A stretch of DNA of 64,000 nt from Nephrocerus scutellatus (GCA_947095585.1 OX352761.1:27805777-27869776); one strand, 5' to 3'. Numbered from the stretch's first letter, positions 1-12,005 are shown. Notes: a model not told the origin generated them from the sequence alone. Translations and numbers: made by a program.

Positions 1-479
1 AAGCCCACTCCTACCAATTGTAGTTGAGACTTTACTAATGTCGTTTACTAGAAATCGAAATTGAAAAGTTATGATGTTGGTTATCGGTGATGTGTCAGTG
101 CAAACTAAAAGGTACTATGCCAGAGAAATATTCAATTGAATTATCTGCTCCGTAAGAACTTTCCGACTACGCTCTAATAATAGCAAAATTTTCAATTACA
201 ACAGCCCTTGTAGAGCTTATTCGTACAAGGCTTTATTGTCACTTAAAAAATGCTAACTGGGAGCTTCTGAACCAATTTTGTAGCTCATATAATTGAACGA
301 CCTGCTTTTCCAACAACAATACTGATGTAAGCTTTACAACTAATACCGTCAAACATTTTGCTAGGAATGAAAAATTGCAATGCTTCCTCCTTTAATAAGA
401 TCAAAATTCGTAATAATTAGTGGTTAGTGGAAAATGTTTTTTTTACTAGCAAGCGCTGGTAAAAAAGCAGCCCATTTTG
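1..479. other. AT-rich intronic sequence of gish
   Basis: I see no gene, RNA or clear repeat here. By position it is part of the gilgamesh intron upstream of the exon at 2425. Confidence 0.4.
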
Positions 480-1345
480 ACTGCGTTAATTATCCTTCCG
501 AAGAAATCCTTGTTATTGTTTCATCTCTCAATGAAGACCGCAAAATAAAACTTGTTTTGAATGGAATCTTATCAGATTCGCATAAGATCAATGCTGGCGT
601 GCCATCCTTGTAGCCTACGCTCTTCTTGATATATATCAATGTCCTGTTGTCTTCTACAACCTGTGATATACTTTCATTTGCTAATAAAACAACGCTATAG
701 GCTTCCATTGATTTTGTCAGTCAAAAAGAATGCAATTCCTGCTTGATTGGTTCGCGAGATTTTATGAATTCGGCTATACTGTCGAACATTCAAGTCATTC
801 TTGATTGGGGCAGATCTAGTCGTGTGGAAAAAATTCCAGGCTTGTCTTTTATCTCAGAAGACAGTTCAACATTACGTCCCAATAGTAATTATTGGTTCCA
901 CTATTGCGAGATCGATCTGATTAACTTAAGATGCTAGGTTTGAAAGATTCAAGTGAACTTTCTTGGAAGAACCATGTTTATGAAATTTCAAAAAGAGCAA
1001 CACATTACATTGCATTTTCTTGTTAGAATTCAGAATAAGTTGTCCGTATGATAGATGACGATAACATCTCTTGATTCTTTAGAGCATTTTACTACGTTAG
1101 ATGCTATTCAGAAACCCAGTCTTAGGTCATCTCGTTTCAGTTCGAAACAACATAGATTTGCCTTGAAACCATTTTCATGTAGAACTCAAAGTTTCAAATC
1201 CTCCTGTTTTCCTGTATTGGTTTTTCAATGATGCGGTTACCAACGAACAGCATTTCATTTTTATTTATATAAGAAAGACTACATTCCTTCGAATTTTCGT
1301 AATTTTAATAAAGGCCATATCCCACCTTATTGGCGTGGGGTGTCA
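480..1345 (+). mobile_element. Decayed CR1/Jockey-like non-LTR retrotransposon remnant
   Basis: Translated with many stops and frameshifts, the + strand keeps the reverse transcriptase block INAGVP...PTLFLIYIN (about 590-650), a ruined version of the catalytic box that follows it, a WGRSSRVE block near 805-830, and a late segment matching the ends of better copies of the same family at 6.2-7.5 kb and 40.7-42.7 kb. It sits in a gish intron in the sense orientation. It is non-functional. Family assignment rests on comparison with the other copies in this window. Confidence 0.65.
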
Positions 1346-1452
1346 TTTAGGGAATTCTCCCTTGGTAAAAACTTTATATGTAATAAATAATAAAATATTA
1401 TTTCAGTCAATGAGACTTCAACAAGGCAGGGCATTTTTTGAAACTAATTTAG

Positions 1453-1690
1453 GTGAATATTTATTACTTACTTACTTATGTCATATATCCCCTTGTGGGT
1501 CGTAGGGCCTCTACCACGCCTACGCGCCATCGCGTGCGGTTGTTGGCAATGAGCTTCAGCTCTCTCCAACTCTTCCCCAATTGCCGTGACTCAACTGTTC
1601 TGCGCCATGTACATACAACAGCACATATTGAACATTTGAACGGAACAGTCGCAGCTTGGTGCAGCTGATCGCATTGCATCGCCATATAAT
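1453..1690 (-). mobile_element. C-terminal fragment of an RTE-like non-LTR retrotransposon
   Basis: The - strand encodes SWRELKLIANNRTRWRVGVV followed by EALRPTRGY and a stop, the typical tail of RTE-like endonuclease/reverse transcriptase proteins (a WRELK..A.NR..WR pattern). The rest of the element is absent. A similar tail is seen at the end of the longer copy at 3190-5620. Confidence 0.6.
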
Positions 1691-2424
1691 TGACATCATT
1701 CCAAACACTGATCTTGCTTTGCCGATTCGGTTGACAATGTCCTGTTCGGTTCCACCTTCGGTCGAGACAATACTCCCAAGATATTGGAAACTCTCTACTC
1801 TCTCTACCGGTTGTCCAGCAATGTTAACTTGAGTTACTGAGTTGTAAGTAGGTGATTGACATCAATCAATTGATCGTAGAAAGATAGCATAATTTGCTTC
1901 AAACACCAATTGTGGTTTTCCAAGTGGACGCAGTACCTTAACGAATAAAACAAAAGCTAATCCATACCGCAAAGTGGAAAAAGCCATTAACTTTGTACAA
2001 GTTTATTAAATGTTGATTTAGTAGCAATCATTATTAAATTTTATTTTTTGTTATTTTTGTGGTGTATAAGAAATTAAGTCATAAAAATGCCAAACCAGAT
2101 AAATGTATGTTGTCGTAAAAACGTCCGCTTGAATGTAAAGTTGTAAATTTTTCTCTATTTCTTTTATATTTTACGTATGTATCTATTCTATTCTATTCTA
2201 TTGACTCTGTATTTTCTTACAATTTATTTCTGCCACTTTTTTCTTTCAGTAAAATTCATTTTCTCCACATAAGAAAATAATAATCTGATTTTTCACTTTC
2301 ACCTAAACAAGAGATGTTAGAAATGTTTTTATGTACTTTATTTCAATACTTCAGTAGAACAATGAAAATGTCACTCATTCATTCAATCAATCAGTAAATA
2401 ATCTCATTAAATTTTTGATTACAG
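1691..2424. other. Intron sequence before the gish exon
   Basis: AT-rich sequence ending in the polypyrimidine/acceptor TTTTTGATTACAG at 2424. The first 150 bases may continue the RTE-like fragment on the - strand. I see no other feature. Confidence 0.4.
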
Positions 2425-5400
2425 GTTGTGAGTTCGACGAATGGTGAACTGAACGCAGATGATCCCACGGCTGGCCACTCTAATACTCCTATAACGCAAC
2501 AACCTGAAGTGGAACTTGTGGACGAAACAAAGTGAGTTTAATCAGAAAACAAACAAAAAAATCACAAAAACGTCCGCTTATTTAAATAATAAATCTATAT
2601 TATAATTCTTAGTAATTAATCTATATTATAGTTCTTTAGTAAGATACATATACATAATGTATATATGTATATATGTCAGATACATATACATAATGTATCT
2701 TACTAATGAACGGCGGCTTCGAATGCAGAGTTTTCTTCTTCGTAGCGTAGATATCATTGCTTGTAACGTGCGAGCCAGTGAGCGCGATACATATATCCCA
2801 ACAAGTAGTTGTAGTCAGCGCTGGATCTAGCTCTTTGGGCTCCCAGGTGCAAAAAGGGATTTGGAGCGAGCCCTCTACCAATTAATTTAAAATAATTTTT
2901 TTTATTGTTTTAATAAAACAAAATTTATTAATTACAATAATACAACTATAATATAATTTCAAGCATTTAAGCAGAAAAAATAACCCATAAAAATTTTTCA
3001 TGTAAATTCTCTAATAGGAGAACCGGGTTAATTTGGGAAAAATTAATATTAGAGCCCCTTCACTTCAAAATGTTTACAAAAACTGTTGTCACTGGAGGTA
3101 CACATGTGTAAAATATTTGTATGGGAGCCCCCGACCTTGGGGCCCGATCAGTTCCAACTTTCAATAGTAAGTCTTATCATCTTACTCAATACTTCTTATT
3201 AAATCCTTTCACCCCTCGAGGGGCATATGGCGTCAACAACGCCTACGCGCCATCATGTTCTGTTTTCTGCAACGCGTTTGAGCTGCCTCCAACTCATTTC
3301 CAAGGACCCTGCTTCCTCCTCGATTTTTCTGCGCCACGTTCTCCTAGGGCGTCCCGCGGTTCTACCTGCCTAGGTGAGCGGGTTTCACTCCATGGCATAT
3401 TTCGCAATGGAGTTGTCGTCGCTCCGTAGTGTGTGTCCAATCCACTGCCACTTTATCCTTCGCACAATAGCGTCTATAGGTTCTTGGCCCGTTTTCCGAT
3501 GAAGTTAGTCGTTGGATATACGATTGGGCCGGTAGATCCTCAAGATTATACTTAAGCATTTGTTAACAAAAGTTTGCAGTTTGCGAGTGGTAGTGGTATC
3601 CACCTTCCAAGTACTGCACCCATACAATAGTACTGATTCGATGTTGGAGCAGTTGGAACAGTCGAAGCTTAGTTCTTAAGCTGAAAACATTGCTTCTTCA
3701 GACTTTCGATAGCATTCCGAACGCAGCCCTTGCTTTCCCGATTTTGCTGCACACGACCAGTTCGGTGCTACTGCGATCAGCAGAATGTTAGGGCAGTGTT
3801 TATCTTGAGCCCCACTTTGCTTGCTTCGGTTTTTAGATTTTGGTCCATATAAGTTTATATATAATAAGTTAGCTATAAGTTTTTTTTTGGGATACCCCTC
3901 CTGCGTAGGGCCATCCAGATAGCATCTCTATTTAAGCTGTCAAAAGCCTTCTCGATGTAGATGTAGATGTAGTGGATATCTGTACTCGACGCATTGTTCT
4001 ATTATGATCCGCAAGGTGTTTATGCAAGAGGATCCAGAGCGAAAGCCTGCCTGTTTGACGTCGAGAGTTGAATCTAAATGCCCCTTTTCGCGTTCTAATA
4101 TAATTCTAGCTATTATCTTGGCTACGGCCGGTAAAACGCATATACCTCTCCAGTTTCCACAGTCCATAAGATTTTCCTTTTTTTGACGATCATCCCTCTT
4201 TTCCACTCTTGGGGAAATTGAACACTTTACCACGCTCTCCGTATGAGCGGGTGTAGAAGATCAGCCGATGTGCTTGGCACCGCTTGGAATATTTCGGCAG
4301 GGATGCCGTCAATTCCCACCGCTTTATTTTTCTTTATAGACTTAATTGCTGTTGTTATTTTGGTTTTACTGGGAGGTCCAGTTTGAATCCGGGAATTTTC
4401 CTCTTCGGAAGATTAATTAGCCCTCGTCACTATCGTCTAAGTGGTTAAGGACTGTAGCGAAATGTTCTCTCCATCTAGTGAGCTGCTCCTCGTTCGACAT
4501 CAGAAGGCTACCATCTAAACTCTTCACTGGATGTTGTTTGGAGTTCCGACCGCCATTGAGCTCCTTGGTGATGTTATAGACAGTCCTACTGTCACCCCTT
4601 CTTGCTGCTTCTTCGGCCATTGAGGCAAGTGAGTCGATTTACTGTCGTTTGTCCCGTCTTACACTACGATGCACTTCCTTCTTTTTGACGCGATATAAGG
4701 CTTCTAGCTCGGTACTCTCTACTGTTGAGGGCGCTGCAATTTGAGCCTTGATTGCTTTACGCTCATCGATCTGTCTTCAGGTGTCTGCCGATAGCCATGT
4801 GCGGTGTTTATTCTGCCTTTAAGCGACGTAGGTGCCTGCCCCAGTTACAAAAACCTTTTTCACAGCATTTCAGTGGTCGTCCACGTTCTCCTGCGGTATG
4901 CTGTTGATTTTTTTTTATATAGAGACTCAGGACTCCCTGAATGACTTGCGTCACGGCAATAAGTTAGGCTAAGCCCAAATGACTATAAAAATTATCCTTT
5001 TCGTCCCCAGTCGCGTCTTCGATTGGAGCATCTCTGGAATCTAGCCGTCAGTATCCGGTCACTGTAAGGTTTCTAGGATATAAGGCTGTTTCGTGCTACC
5101 GGAGTTAGCATCAGTCCAACTCCAGACCTCCGTCCGCTCCCACCTGGTCTATCGGAGTAGAGCATCACAGTATTATTTATTGGAGACTGGTATTCTCCGG
5201 CATCATACCACCTTATTTCACTCAACCCCCAGATGTCTATGTTATATCGCGAAAACTCACGCTCTAATTTGAGGAATCTGACATTTTGAGGTCCTTCCTG
5301 GAGTGAGTGGAGAAGGGTCTTAACGTTCCAGAAACCGATCGTTGTCCGTGTACGATAGCTAAAAGTTGCCAACAAAGTATCAGTTCGTATCCGAGGCATT

Positions 5401-8400
5401 GTATTACGTTTCGGAGCAATTTGGGTCGCTGGGCCACAGACCAACCGACACTTATCCTGTTTTGTGGCGCAGGAGCCTCGCCATATGCCCTCTTCCGTTC
5501 GCAATTTCCAGAGACTCTCCCAGATGCGACCACGAGGAGGTGGAAGATAGACTTACTAACAGAGCTGCAAGTGGGCTGCAGAGGCTCTTTCTCGTTATTT
5601 AAAGGGCCCATCACCTATCGGGAGATGCTGCTCCTACGAGGCCTTTGTTAGTCGTATATTATCCAAATGTGTTTAAATTTTGTTTTAAAGTTGAAGAAAA
5701 TCGAGTTAATTTTCAAAAAATGTATATGGGCACACCTCGGGCCTCAGAGCCCGATCACTACAAAACTTTTAGAAAAAGTTTGGTCTATCGGCGGAGATAT
5801 ACATTACTAATTTTGTAAGTCCTTCTCCTGTTGTGTCAGAAGACTCTAGAAACAACAACAAATTTAATTTATGGTAAACGAGATCCTGAAACACATAACA
5901 TCTTAAAAATAATGTAGTTTGTTTCTTATGGGAGATATCAGGTAGATATGCACTACTTGAATACTGAAATATTTTGACTTGTTGACTTTTGTTATTATTT
6001 TTTTAGATATTTACTCGTATATTATCCAGTTATGCGATAAACTGATTTTGAACAGTCTTAGAAAGCTTGTTTATACTAATTTTTTTCAAGAAGATCTCTC
6101 AGTATCATATCTGGCTAAAAATTTAATTAAACCTACAAAATCCAATGTTTTCGCTAGTACCTCTGAAAGCTAAATTTCGTTCTGCGAAAAAGAGAATAGC
6201 ATCTAAAATTCTGCGTTGTATTTGAATAAGTTCTTGTTGATTTATTCATTAATGGAATTAGAAACAGGAAATCAGGAAGAGGAAAAGATGAGAGGTCTAT
6301 GCACGCGTGTTTTAAATTATTGCAGATCATACAAATGCGGAAACACAGAATCGGGCAATTCATTCCACATAACTAAACTGCGGCTAAAGAAGGAATCTCT
6401 GATTTGGTTAGTACGTCCGAAGACAGACTAATGGTAGACCCGTGGGCTCGAGTTGAAGCACGGTTATTACGTATGGGTTCAAGAATGGGCGGGATACATC
6501 TGGATATTTCTTTTGAACACCGCTTGTGGAAAAAGCTATAAGACAGTGACAAGCAAGAAATATTCATACGATGTTCAAGCGATTCGATTTTTTCGCGATA
6601 TTTACGTCACCATTAAGTTTTATCGCGTAGTTGTGAACTCTGGTGAGTAGATGCAATGTGGTCTTAGGAGCACCTGCCCAGACAATTTAAGTTTAGGGCG
6701 AATATATGCCTTGCAGATAGTAGATAGATTTGGCAGCATTCTTGGCGATGGCAAATATACCAACGAAGCTTGTTGTTGATGCACATACCGAGAATTGCGA
6801 GTTTTTCAGTTTCTTCGATGCAAGACCCATTCATGGATAAAGGTTGGGAGTTTAAATTATGCTTAGATGACAGAAGACAGCAGTGGGTTTTAGAAGCGTT
6901 AAATTCTACTCTATTGTGTTGTCCCCACCTTGTTATGCTGTCAAGGTCAGAATTTAACGTACTTAACATACGTTGTTGTTCAAGTTCCACTTGTGATGAA
7001 GAGGGGCGTGGAGAGAACGCGAACTCGTATGAAAAGCTAAGAGTGCAGTCGTCAGCGAAAGAATGAATTGGATTAGAAGTAGCGGATATGAGAGCATTAA
7101 TGAAAATGAGAAAGAGTGTCGGAGACAAAACAGAGCCTTGAGGAACACCGGCGCTTATGCGGTGAACATTGGATTTAAATCCGTCCAATACGACCTGGAT
7201 TGAACGACCAGAAAGAAAGTTACAGTCCAATCAAGCAGGGCGTTATTAATTCCATAAGCATTCTTTTTCGACAAAAGAGCTTGATGCCAGACTCTGTCAA
7301 ATACCTTGGAAATATAGAGTGCAACAACTTTGCTTTCACCAAATTTGTAAATAGATTGGTTCCACTTTTCAGTGAGATAAGCCATCAGGTCACCTGTAGA
7401 ATGTTGCCTACGAAAACCGTTCTGCTGATTACTAAGGATTTCACGTGATTCAAGGTATTGTTAAGGTATTTTTAAGCTTACGACTGATCAGCGTTTCCAT
7501 GACCTTAGAAAGTATGGATGTTAGCACAATTGGTCGTTACGAGGAAAGAGATGAAAAGTGCCGGCGGCGACAACGCGCTATTTGGTAGCGTGGAGCTAGC
7601 TGCGAAATGTGAAGCAAGCAGATTGGCCTTGTCTATAGAGCTGACCGTTAGAGGCAGTATTTTTTATTCGTTTGCAATTTGTTTCAGATCAAAGCAAACT
7701 ACTACGCACAGTACTCGTTTTAAACTTTTTAAGTAAAAAATGTATTTTTATTAGCTAACATGTTTGTGTAAAATTTTGTTTAAATCTAAAATAAAAATTT
7801 TGTTTGGTCGGGAGCACGCACCCATTGCACCACCCATAGATCCGGCCCTGGTTGTAGTCATAGTTAAGAAATTAAAAGTAAATTTTTGCAGCAGAAACTT
7901 TCATCCCATGCTACTTTCCAATTGAATAATTAATTGTAAATAAGAGCCCCCGACCACGCAGCCAAATCACTCACTCTCAAATTAATAATAGAAAGTGTTG
8001 TCATGGAAAATACACATGTATGCAAAGTTTGAATAAAATTGGGCTTTAAGAAGTGGGTTAAAAATTGATCACAAGATTATACCACCTAGCCAGTCAGCCA
8101 CGGGCACGCGAAGTTAATATAGAGAGGTTAAAAATGAAACTTTGTCTGTATGTATGTATGTCTATTCGAGGATAACTCGCAGATCAAGCAGAAACTTTCT
8201 GTTGTGGTGGGGACGTATGAAGTGGGTGTTTGTTATTGTGGTTATGATGTTGAAGTGTTAATGTAGTGGGTGGCTAGCTATTGTTTTTATGAGATTGACT
8301 CGAAGACTGTGCATTTTATAGATAGCAGTGATATTTGTGATAGGTGGAGTAGGTTTTGGGGGTACCTTAAAGTGGGTCTTGGTGGTTAGTTGGCTGGTGG

Positions 8401-8961
8401 TAGTGTGGTGCCGGGCATCGGTGGGTATTTCCGCTATAAAATTTTTTTTTGTGGGCGCCGTGGCTCAGTGGAAATGCACATGGCTACTGGCAGGAGGTTC
8501 GTTGTTCGAATCCCAGTAACACCAAAGTATTTTTTACCGTGTCCTACCTCTCGCGAATGTGCGAGCTTCTCAATTCGCCGTTCGGATCCGGCCTTAAATT
8601 ATATGTCCCTTCCATTTGTACCCAAAAATATACATGCGCAACACAAATGGTCGCGAGAAGCTAGGCCTTGGACCGCATTGGTCTGTCGCGCCGAATATTA
8701 TTATTATTATTATTATTTCGGCACTCCTCTATATAAACTTTAACTATCTTATACTCCCCCGTCCGCGCAATATTTTCAATAAGCGGTACACATATTAAAG
8801 GGGGCATATTTTAATTTTATTCAATTTTATGTTTTTAGATGAACCAATTATTTTGTATTCTCAATTTCATGATAACATATATTAAAAATTTGTCCTTCTG
8901 CTTTTTTAGATGCTGTTGCTTCTTTAAACGAAAGAAGAAGAAATCATCGCGCCAAAAATGA
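2425..8961 (+). CDS. gish: gilgamesh, casein kinase I gamma: last two coding exons (3' part of gene)
   Basis: Two exons join in frame: 2425-2531 (acceptor ATTACAG, donor GTGAGT) and 8910-8961 (acceptor TTTTTTAG, stop TGA 8959-8961). The first encodes [20 protein letters not shown] and continues to VELVDET; the second encodes [17 protein letters not shown]. The Cys triplet plus basic tail is the hallmark C-terminus of casein kinase I gamma, where Cys palmitoylation attaches the kinase to the plasma membrane (family knowledge, CSNK1G/gish). The kinase domain exons lie to the left of the window. CK1-gamma phosphorylates LRP6/arrow and acts in Wnt signalling, and in flies in glial migration and bristle polarity. 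The 6.4-kb intron between the exons is filled with retrotransposon remnants and a SINE. Only the join and the tail are seen; isoforms with other tails cannot be excluded. Confidence 0.9.
2638..2708. repeat. Imperfect palindrome of ATACATA-type repeats
   Basis: AGTAAGATACATATACATAA at the left edge pairs with the reverse-complementary run ending ATAATGTATCTTACT at the right edge, with TATATG repeats between. It lies in the gish intron; it could be a hairpin or the residue of a small inverted-repeat element. Confidence 0.55.
3190..5620 (-). mobile_element. Broken RTE-like non-LTR retrotransposon (endonuclease and reverse transcriptase)
   Basis: Read on the - strand from about 5500 down: an apurinic endonuclease start ([12 protein letters not shown]...[13 protein letters not shown], 5400-5200), a linker ([14 protein letters not shown]...[13 protein letters not shown], 4620-4420), the first RT blocks ([20 protein letters not shown], then [13 protein letters not shown], 4170-4010), and after a deletion of the catalytic part the C-terminal domain ([13 protein letters not shown] at 3570-3610, [10 protein letters not shown] near 3430). 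It has many stops and frameshifts, so it is a dead copy. It lies antisense in the last gish intron. The RTE-like label follows the NWRG/QAGFR patterns; the exact clade was not tested. Confidence 0.7.
5621..6189. repeat. AT-rich spacer with one copy of the 120-bp module
   Basis: At 5680-5810 there is a copy of the dispersed module (GAAGAAAATCG, GGGCCTCAGAGCCCGATCACT, a GGAGATATACAT box). The rest shows nothing I can name. Confidence 0.45.
6190..7550 (-). mobile_element. Decayed CR1/Jockey-like non-LTR retrotransposon
   Basis: The - strand encodes, in broken frames, [31 protein letters not shown], the RT box [20 protein letters not shown], and the catalytic site as [12 protein letters not shown] (FADD, near 7050), then [19 protein letters not shown], and a C-terminal part [16 protein letters not shown] near 6530. 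It is the same family as 40.7-42.7 kb. Frameshifts and an internal deletion near 6650-6760 make it non-functional. It lies antisense within the last gish intron. Confidence 0.75.
7551..8450. other. Intronic spacer with module-type repeats
   Basis: 7930-8050 carries a copy of the dispersed 120-bp module (GAGCCCCCGACC, AATACACATGTATGC). Near 8090-8130 is the CACGGGCACGCGAAGTTAATAT segment, whose reverse complement recurs at 13800 and 61080. No gene is seen. Confidence 0.4.
8451..8718 (+). mobile_element. tRNA-derived SINE, copy A
   Basis: The head GGGCGCCGTGGCTCAGTGG resembles a tRNA 5' end with an A box (TGGCTCAGTGG), followed about 40 bases later by the B box GTTCGAATCCC. A non-tRNA body follows (TTCGCCGTTCGGATCCGGCC, CAAATGGTCGCGAGAAG, GTCTGTCGCGCC), ending in an (ATT)n tail. 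Seven related copies or pieces occur in this window. The A and B boxes would be internal RNA polymerase III promoter elements. This copy lies sense in the last gish intron. Confidence 0.85.
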
Positions 8962-9184
8962 CTAGATGGTGTCCAGTGTAGTCCAGAGCGGGAAGCCGTC
9001 ACTCTGCTTCGTGCAACGTCACATTCAAATTCAAGGGATAGTGTATTAAATAATCCTAGTCAGGATTATATACAACCGGCAACGTCACAGCATACGTTGA
9101 GGTATCCTCCATCCGCGTCGATACTGACGCCAACACCAACTACAAATACACCGACACTTCCGCTGTAATTTAATATTATTATTA

Positions 9185-9215
<31 letters not shown>

Positions 9216-10250
9216 TATAATTACAACTACTATTACAATTAAAATTAATATTGAGTTCTTATTATTACCTTATACATATAATTATTATTAATTATTGCGA
9301 TACTATTTTAAAACAAAAGGAAAGAAGATTAAATTTAAAAAATTAGTTAACAGGAAAATCTTACAAAGATTTCAATATGGATTATTAAGAGGAAAAAACA
9401 TAAAAAAAAACAAAATGCGCGTTCGAAGACATCTCATTAAAAGATTTATACTATTGTTGTTACAAAAGCAAAAACAAAAAAATTATAATAAAATATACAT
9501 ACACGTAAACTAAACAACGGACATACAAGACAACAACAACAACTTATTTACCTACTACTAGATATAATACCAATACCTAATAACGACGCCAGAACTCGTT
9601 TCTCACGCACGTTTTCACGTTTTACATGTCACACTCCAACCAAATTTCCAACTAAAATTTGAATCCAATCAGATCGTCAAAATTATATATACATACACAG
9701 CTGTAATATGTACATATATATACACAATATATATAGTTATACAAAAGAAAAAAAAACAGCTAATAAATTTATAACAATAATTAAAAAATTAAAAAAAAGC
9801 AGTTTTACCTAAATTCTCTTTGCAATTATTTATTAAAACTAAGAATCAAATGCATTAATTAAAAAAAATTGTATAGAAAAAGTGTATAAATATATATAAA
9901 ATAAACCTTAAAAATACGTTTGAGGTATATGCTATGTACTTTAAAGTAAAAATTAAAAAAAAATCCAAACAAAAAAACATTATTGACGAAAAAATGATTG
10001 TGTTAAATATACGCTGATATCAACAGTAAATTAATGAGCAAATATTATAAAAACTTAGTAATATTACATAAAAATAATGAATGAAAGTGAAACAAAAAAT
10101 AACAAAACAAATAAAAAAAAACCAACATTACATCATCCCCTTTTTCATTTGACAAGATATTTAAATGAACTCAAAGGTCAACTGAATTTTATAGCATTTC
10201 AGTACTATGTAACAATTTAAACATTTAATTCCGAGTCGTAAGAGAGGACA
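8962..10250 (+). other. Probable gish 3' UTR and downstream sequence
   Basis: Very AT-rich sequence after the gish stop with several AATAAA hexamers (for example 9762-9767 and 9899-9904). No ORF here looks real. Drosophila gish has a long 3' UTR, so much of this may be transcribed, but the end point cannot be read from sequence. Confidence 0.4.
9176..9215. repeat. (ATT)n microsatellite
   Basis: About 12 ATT/TTA units, with small interruptions, in the presumed gish 3' UTR. Confidence 0.85.
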
Positions 10251-10384
10251 AATTAACCCACAAAAAAATCTTCAATGGGCATGCGTAAAAAAAACGTTAA
10301 CAACAAAGTGTAATTTTTTTTTAAAAAAAAAAATAATTCACAAAAAACATGAAAAATAAACAAATAAAAAAACAGGAAAAATAC

Positions 10385-10735
10385 ATATATAAAACGAAGC
10401 GATTCTTTTTTACTTTCTTTTACATAGTAAAAGGAAGTATAGTAATCATGAAAATTTTCGATTTGCAGATTTGCCCATTTCCCTATCTCATCAGTCTGAA
10501 AAAGCAAAAAAATCTCTGTCTGTCTGTCTCTGTCCACTCTACAGCCCCGACGTCTGAATTGATGGGGATGAAAGCTTTTTACATAAATTCGGAGGTGTCA
10601 CATGTGATTTTGCTGGAAATCGGTCAACCAGAAGTGGCAGTATCCTTAGACAGTTTTTCGAGCTTTCGCAAATATCTCAAAAAGTATAACACTTGTGAGA
10701 GATCTGTTAACTTAAGTACAAAAGATATTTAAAAA
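10385..10735 (+). repeat. 300-bp dispersed repeat, copy 1
   Basis: Begins with the short hairpin TTTACTTTCTTTTACATAGT/AAAAGGAAGTATAGTAATCATG, then TTTGCAGATTTGCCCATT, (TCTG)n with TCCACTCTACA, a GAAATCGG segment and TTAGACAGTTTTTCGAG. A clearly related copy in the same order is at 47835-48170, and both are followed by the same TTTTTCATGTAAA module. No coding capacity is seen. Confidence 0.75.
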
Positions 10736-11310
10736 AAAATTTTTTTCATGTAAACTCTCTAATAGGAGATACATATGTATTTAAAATTTGAAGAAAATCG
10801 GTCTACTTTTTTGAAGGCCCACGACCCCGGGGCCTCAAAATTTTTACAAAAAGTGTTGTCCATTGGAGATACATCTAATATCTAATATCTCGTGTCACGG
10901 TGTTTGAGGCTCAACTACTCCGAAACAGCTCGACCGATTGTTATGAAATTTTTGGAAAATATGGAACGATTTGGCTCAAATTCACACCAGATAATATTTA
11001 AATAAAAAGAAAGTCGTTGACAAAATTTGGACCATGGGAGTGGCGTCGGTGGGCGGGAGGTCAGTGAGCGGTGGTCAGCGGGATGGGGCAGCCGGGAAAC
11101 GCGGGTGTAAGTGGGCGTGGCGTCAGTGGGCGGGAGGTCAGTGGGATGGGGCAGCCGGGAAACGCGGGTGAAAGTGGGCGTGGCGTCAGTGGGCGGGTAG
11201 CAAAGCGCCCGGGAACAGCTAGTACGTATATAAAATTTGAAGAAAATCGGGTTAATTTTTTTAAAAAAAATTTTACAAAAGGTGTTGTCCATCTGAGATA
11301 CACATAAAGT
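10736..11310. repeat. 120-bp module repeats interrupted by a Helitron
   Basis: Modules read TTTTTCATGTAAACTCTCTAA, GGAGATACATATGTAT, GAAGAAAATCGG, CCCACGACCCCGGGGCC, CAAAAAGTGTTGTCCATTGG. The second module is split at GAGATACA (10873) and resumes at 11223 with TACGTATATAAAATTTGAAG. Confidence 0.7.
10874..11222 (+). mobile_element. Short non-autonomous Helitron, 349 bp
   Basis: Begins TC (TCTAATATCTAATATCTCG) and ends with a GC-rich hairpin followed by CTAG (AAAGCGCCCGGGAACAGCTAG), inserted between A (10873) and T (11223) as Helitrons do. Removing it restores a normal module. Inside are two copies of a unit of about 70 bp (CAGTGGGATGGGGCAGCCGG, AACGCGGGTG, AGTGGGCGTGGCGTCAGT). Confidence 0.8.
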
Positions 11311-11524
11311 GGTCTAAGTCTTTATTAATCTTAAAAATTCTAAGGAATGTAACTTACAATATATAGCCGGTTTAAATTTATTTTCTCAGAACTCTTCCTG
11401 ATTCATTGAAAAAGTAATGCGCGAGTCCAAATGCTATATTCAATGGATCATAGTCTGGGAAAACTACAAAAAACCTTGAAAAAAAAATTACAAATAATGA
11501 CGTACGTGAGTATTCGGCTGCAGT

Positions 11525-11815
11525 ATAACCCGGAAAGGGTTAGAGTTCCTTCCTGAGGGAAGGGCATCCATACTTTTTTTCAGAAAAATTAATTTTTCTC
11601 TGGTGTTTTGAATGAGGGTATTGGTACCGAATGAAAGGTATTACGGGTAAGTAAACAAACAAACTGGAAATCGAACCTTCCTTGTTAGTGGTAGAGTCGA
11701 GAAGAGACTTTCCACAGAAGTTCAAAAATAGCCAATAGCGGTTTTTGAACTCTGCAAATCTGTCTGGAACCCATAACCCTTTCCGAACTGTACTGCTGTT
11801 TGTTGTATAACCTGA
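11525..11815. repeat. Dispersed repeat family Q, copy 1
   Basis: Contains GGAAAGGGTTAGAGTTCC, GTATTGGTACCGAATGAAAG with GTATTAC, and CAATAGCGGTTTTTGAACTC, ending CCTTTCCGAACTGTACTG. Related sequences are at 12945-13160, 23030-23235 and 24640-25000. The class is unknown. Confidence 0.5.
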
Positions 11816-11834
11816 AACTCAATCATATGAAATA

Positions 11835-12005
11835 CTAGTTGTTAATCCCGGCATTACCCGGGACCCGGCCGCCAACACACCGTTTATACCCATCAAAATT
11901 TAAAATAGCAGGCGTTGTCTGGCTGCCACTCACACTCTACTGACCCAACCAAACTGACCGCTCGCCCACTGAAACCACCGCACACTACTGAGCCCTACAC
12001 GCTAC
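11835..12005 (-). mobile_element. Helitron-like 3' end, reversed
   Basis: On the - strand this ends GGGTCCCGGGTAATGCCGGG followed by ATTAACAACTAG and T, matching the hairpin plus CTAG terminus of the other Helitrons. The 5' end is not clear; the right boundary is a guess. Confidence 0.5.

Noticed and set aside
8451..8525. Possible tRNA gene (A and B boxes)
   Set aside because: No acceptor stem pairing or proper anticodon arm, and the sequence continues into a shared body with an (ATT)n tail; it is a SINE head.
8390..8743. 117-aa ORF on the + strand
   Set aside because: It is the translation of a SINE.
9295..9513. 72-aa Lys-rich ORF
   Set aside because: It is an AT-rich, Lys/Asn/Ile translation in the presumed gish 3' UTR, with no motif.
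10915..11303. Pro/Thr-rich ORFs on the - strand
   Set aside because: They come from the GC-rich tandem units of a Helitron, not from a gene.
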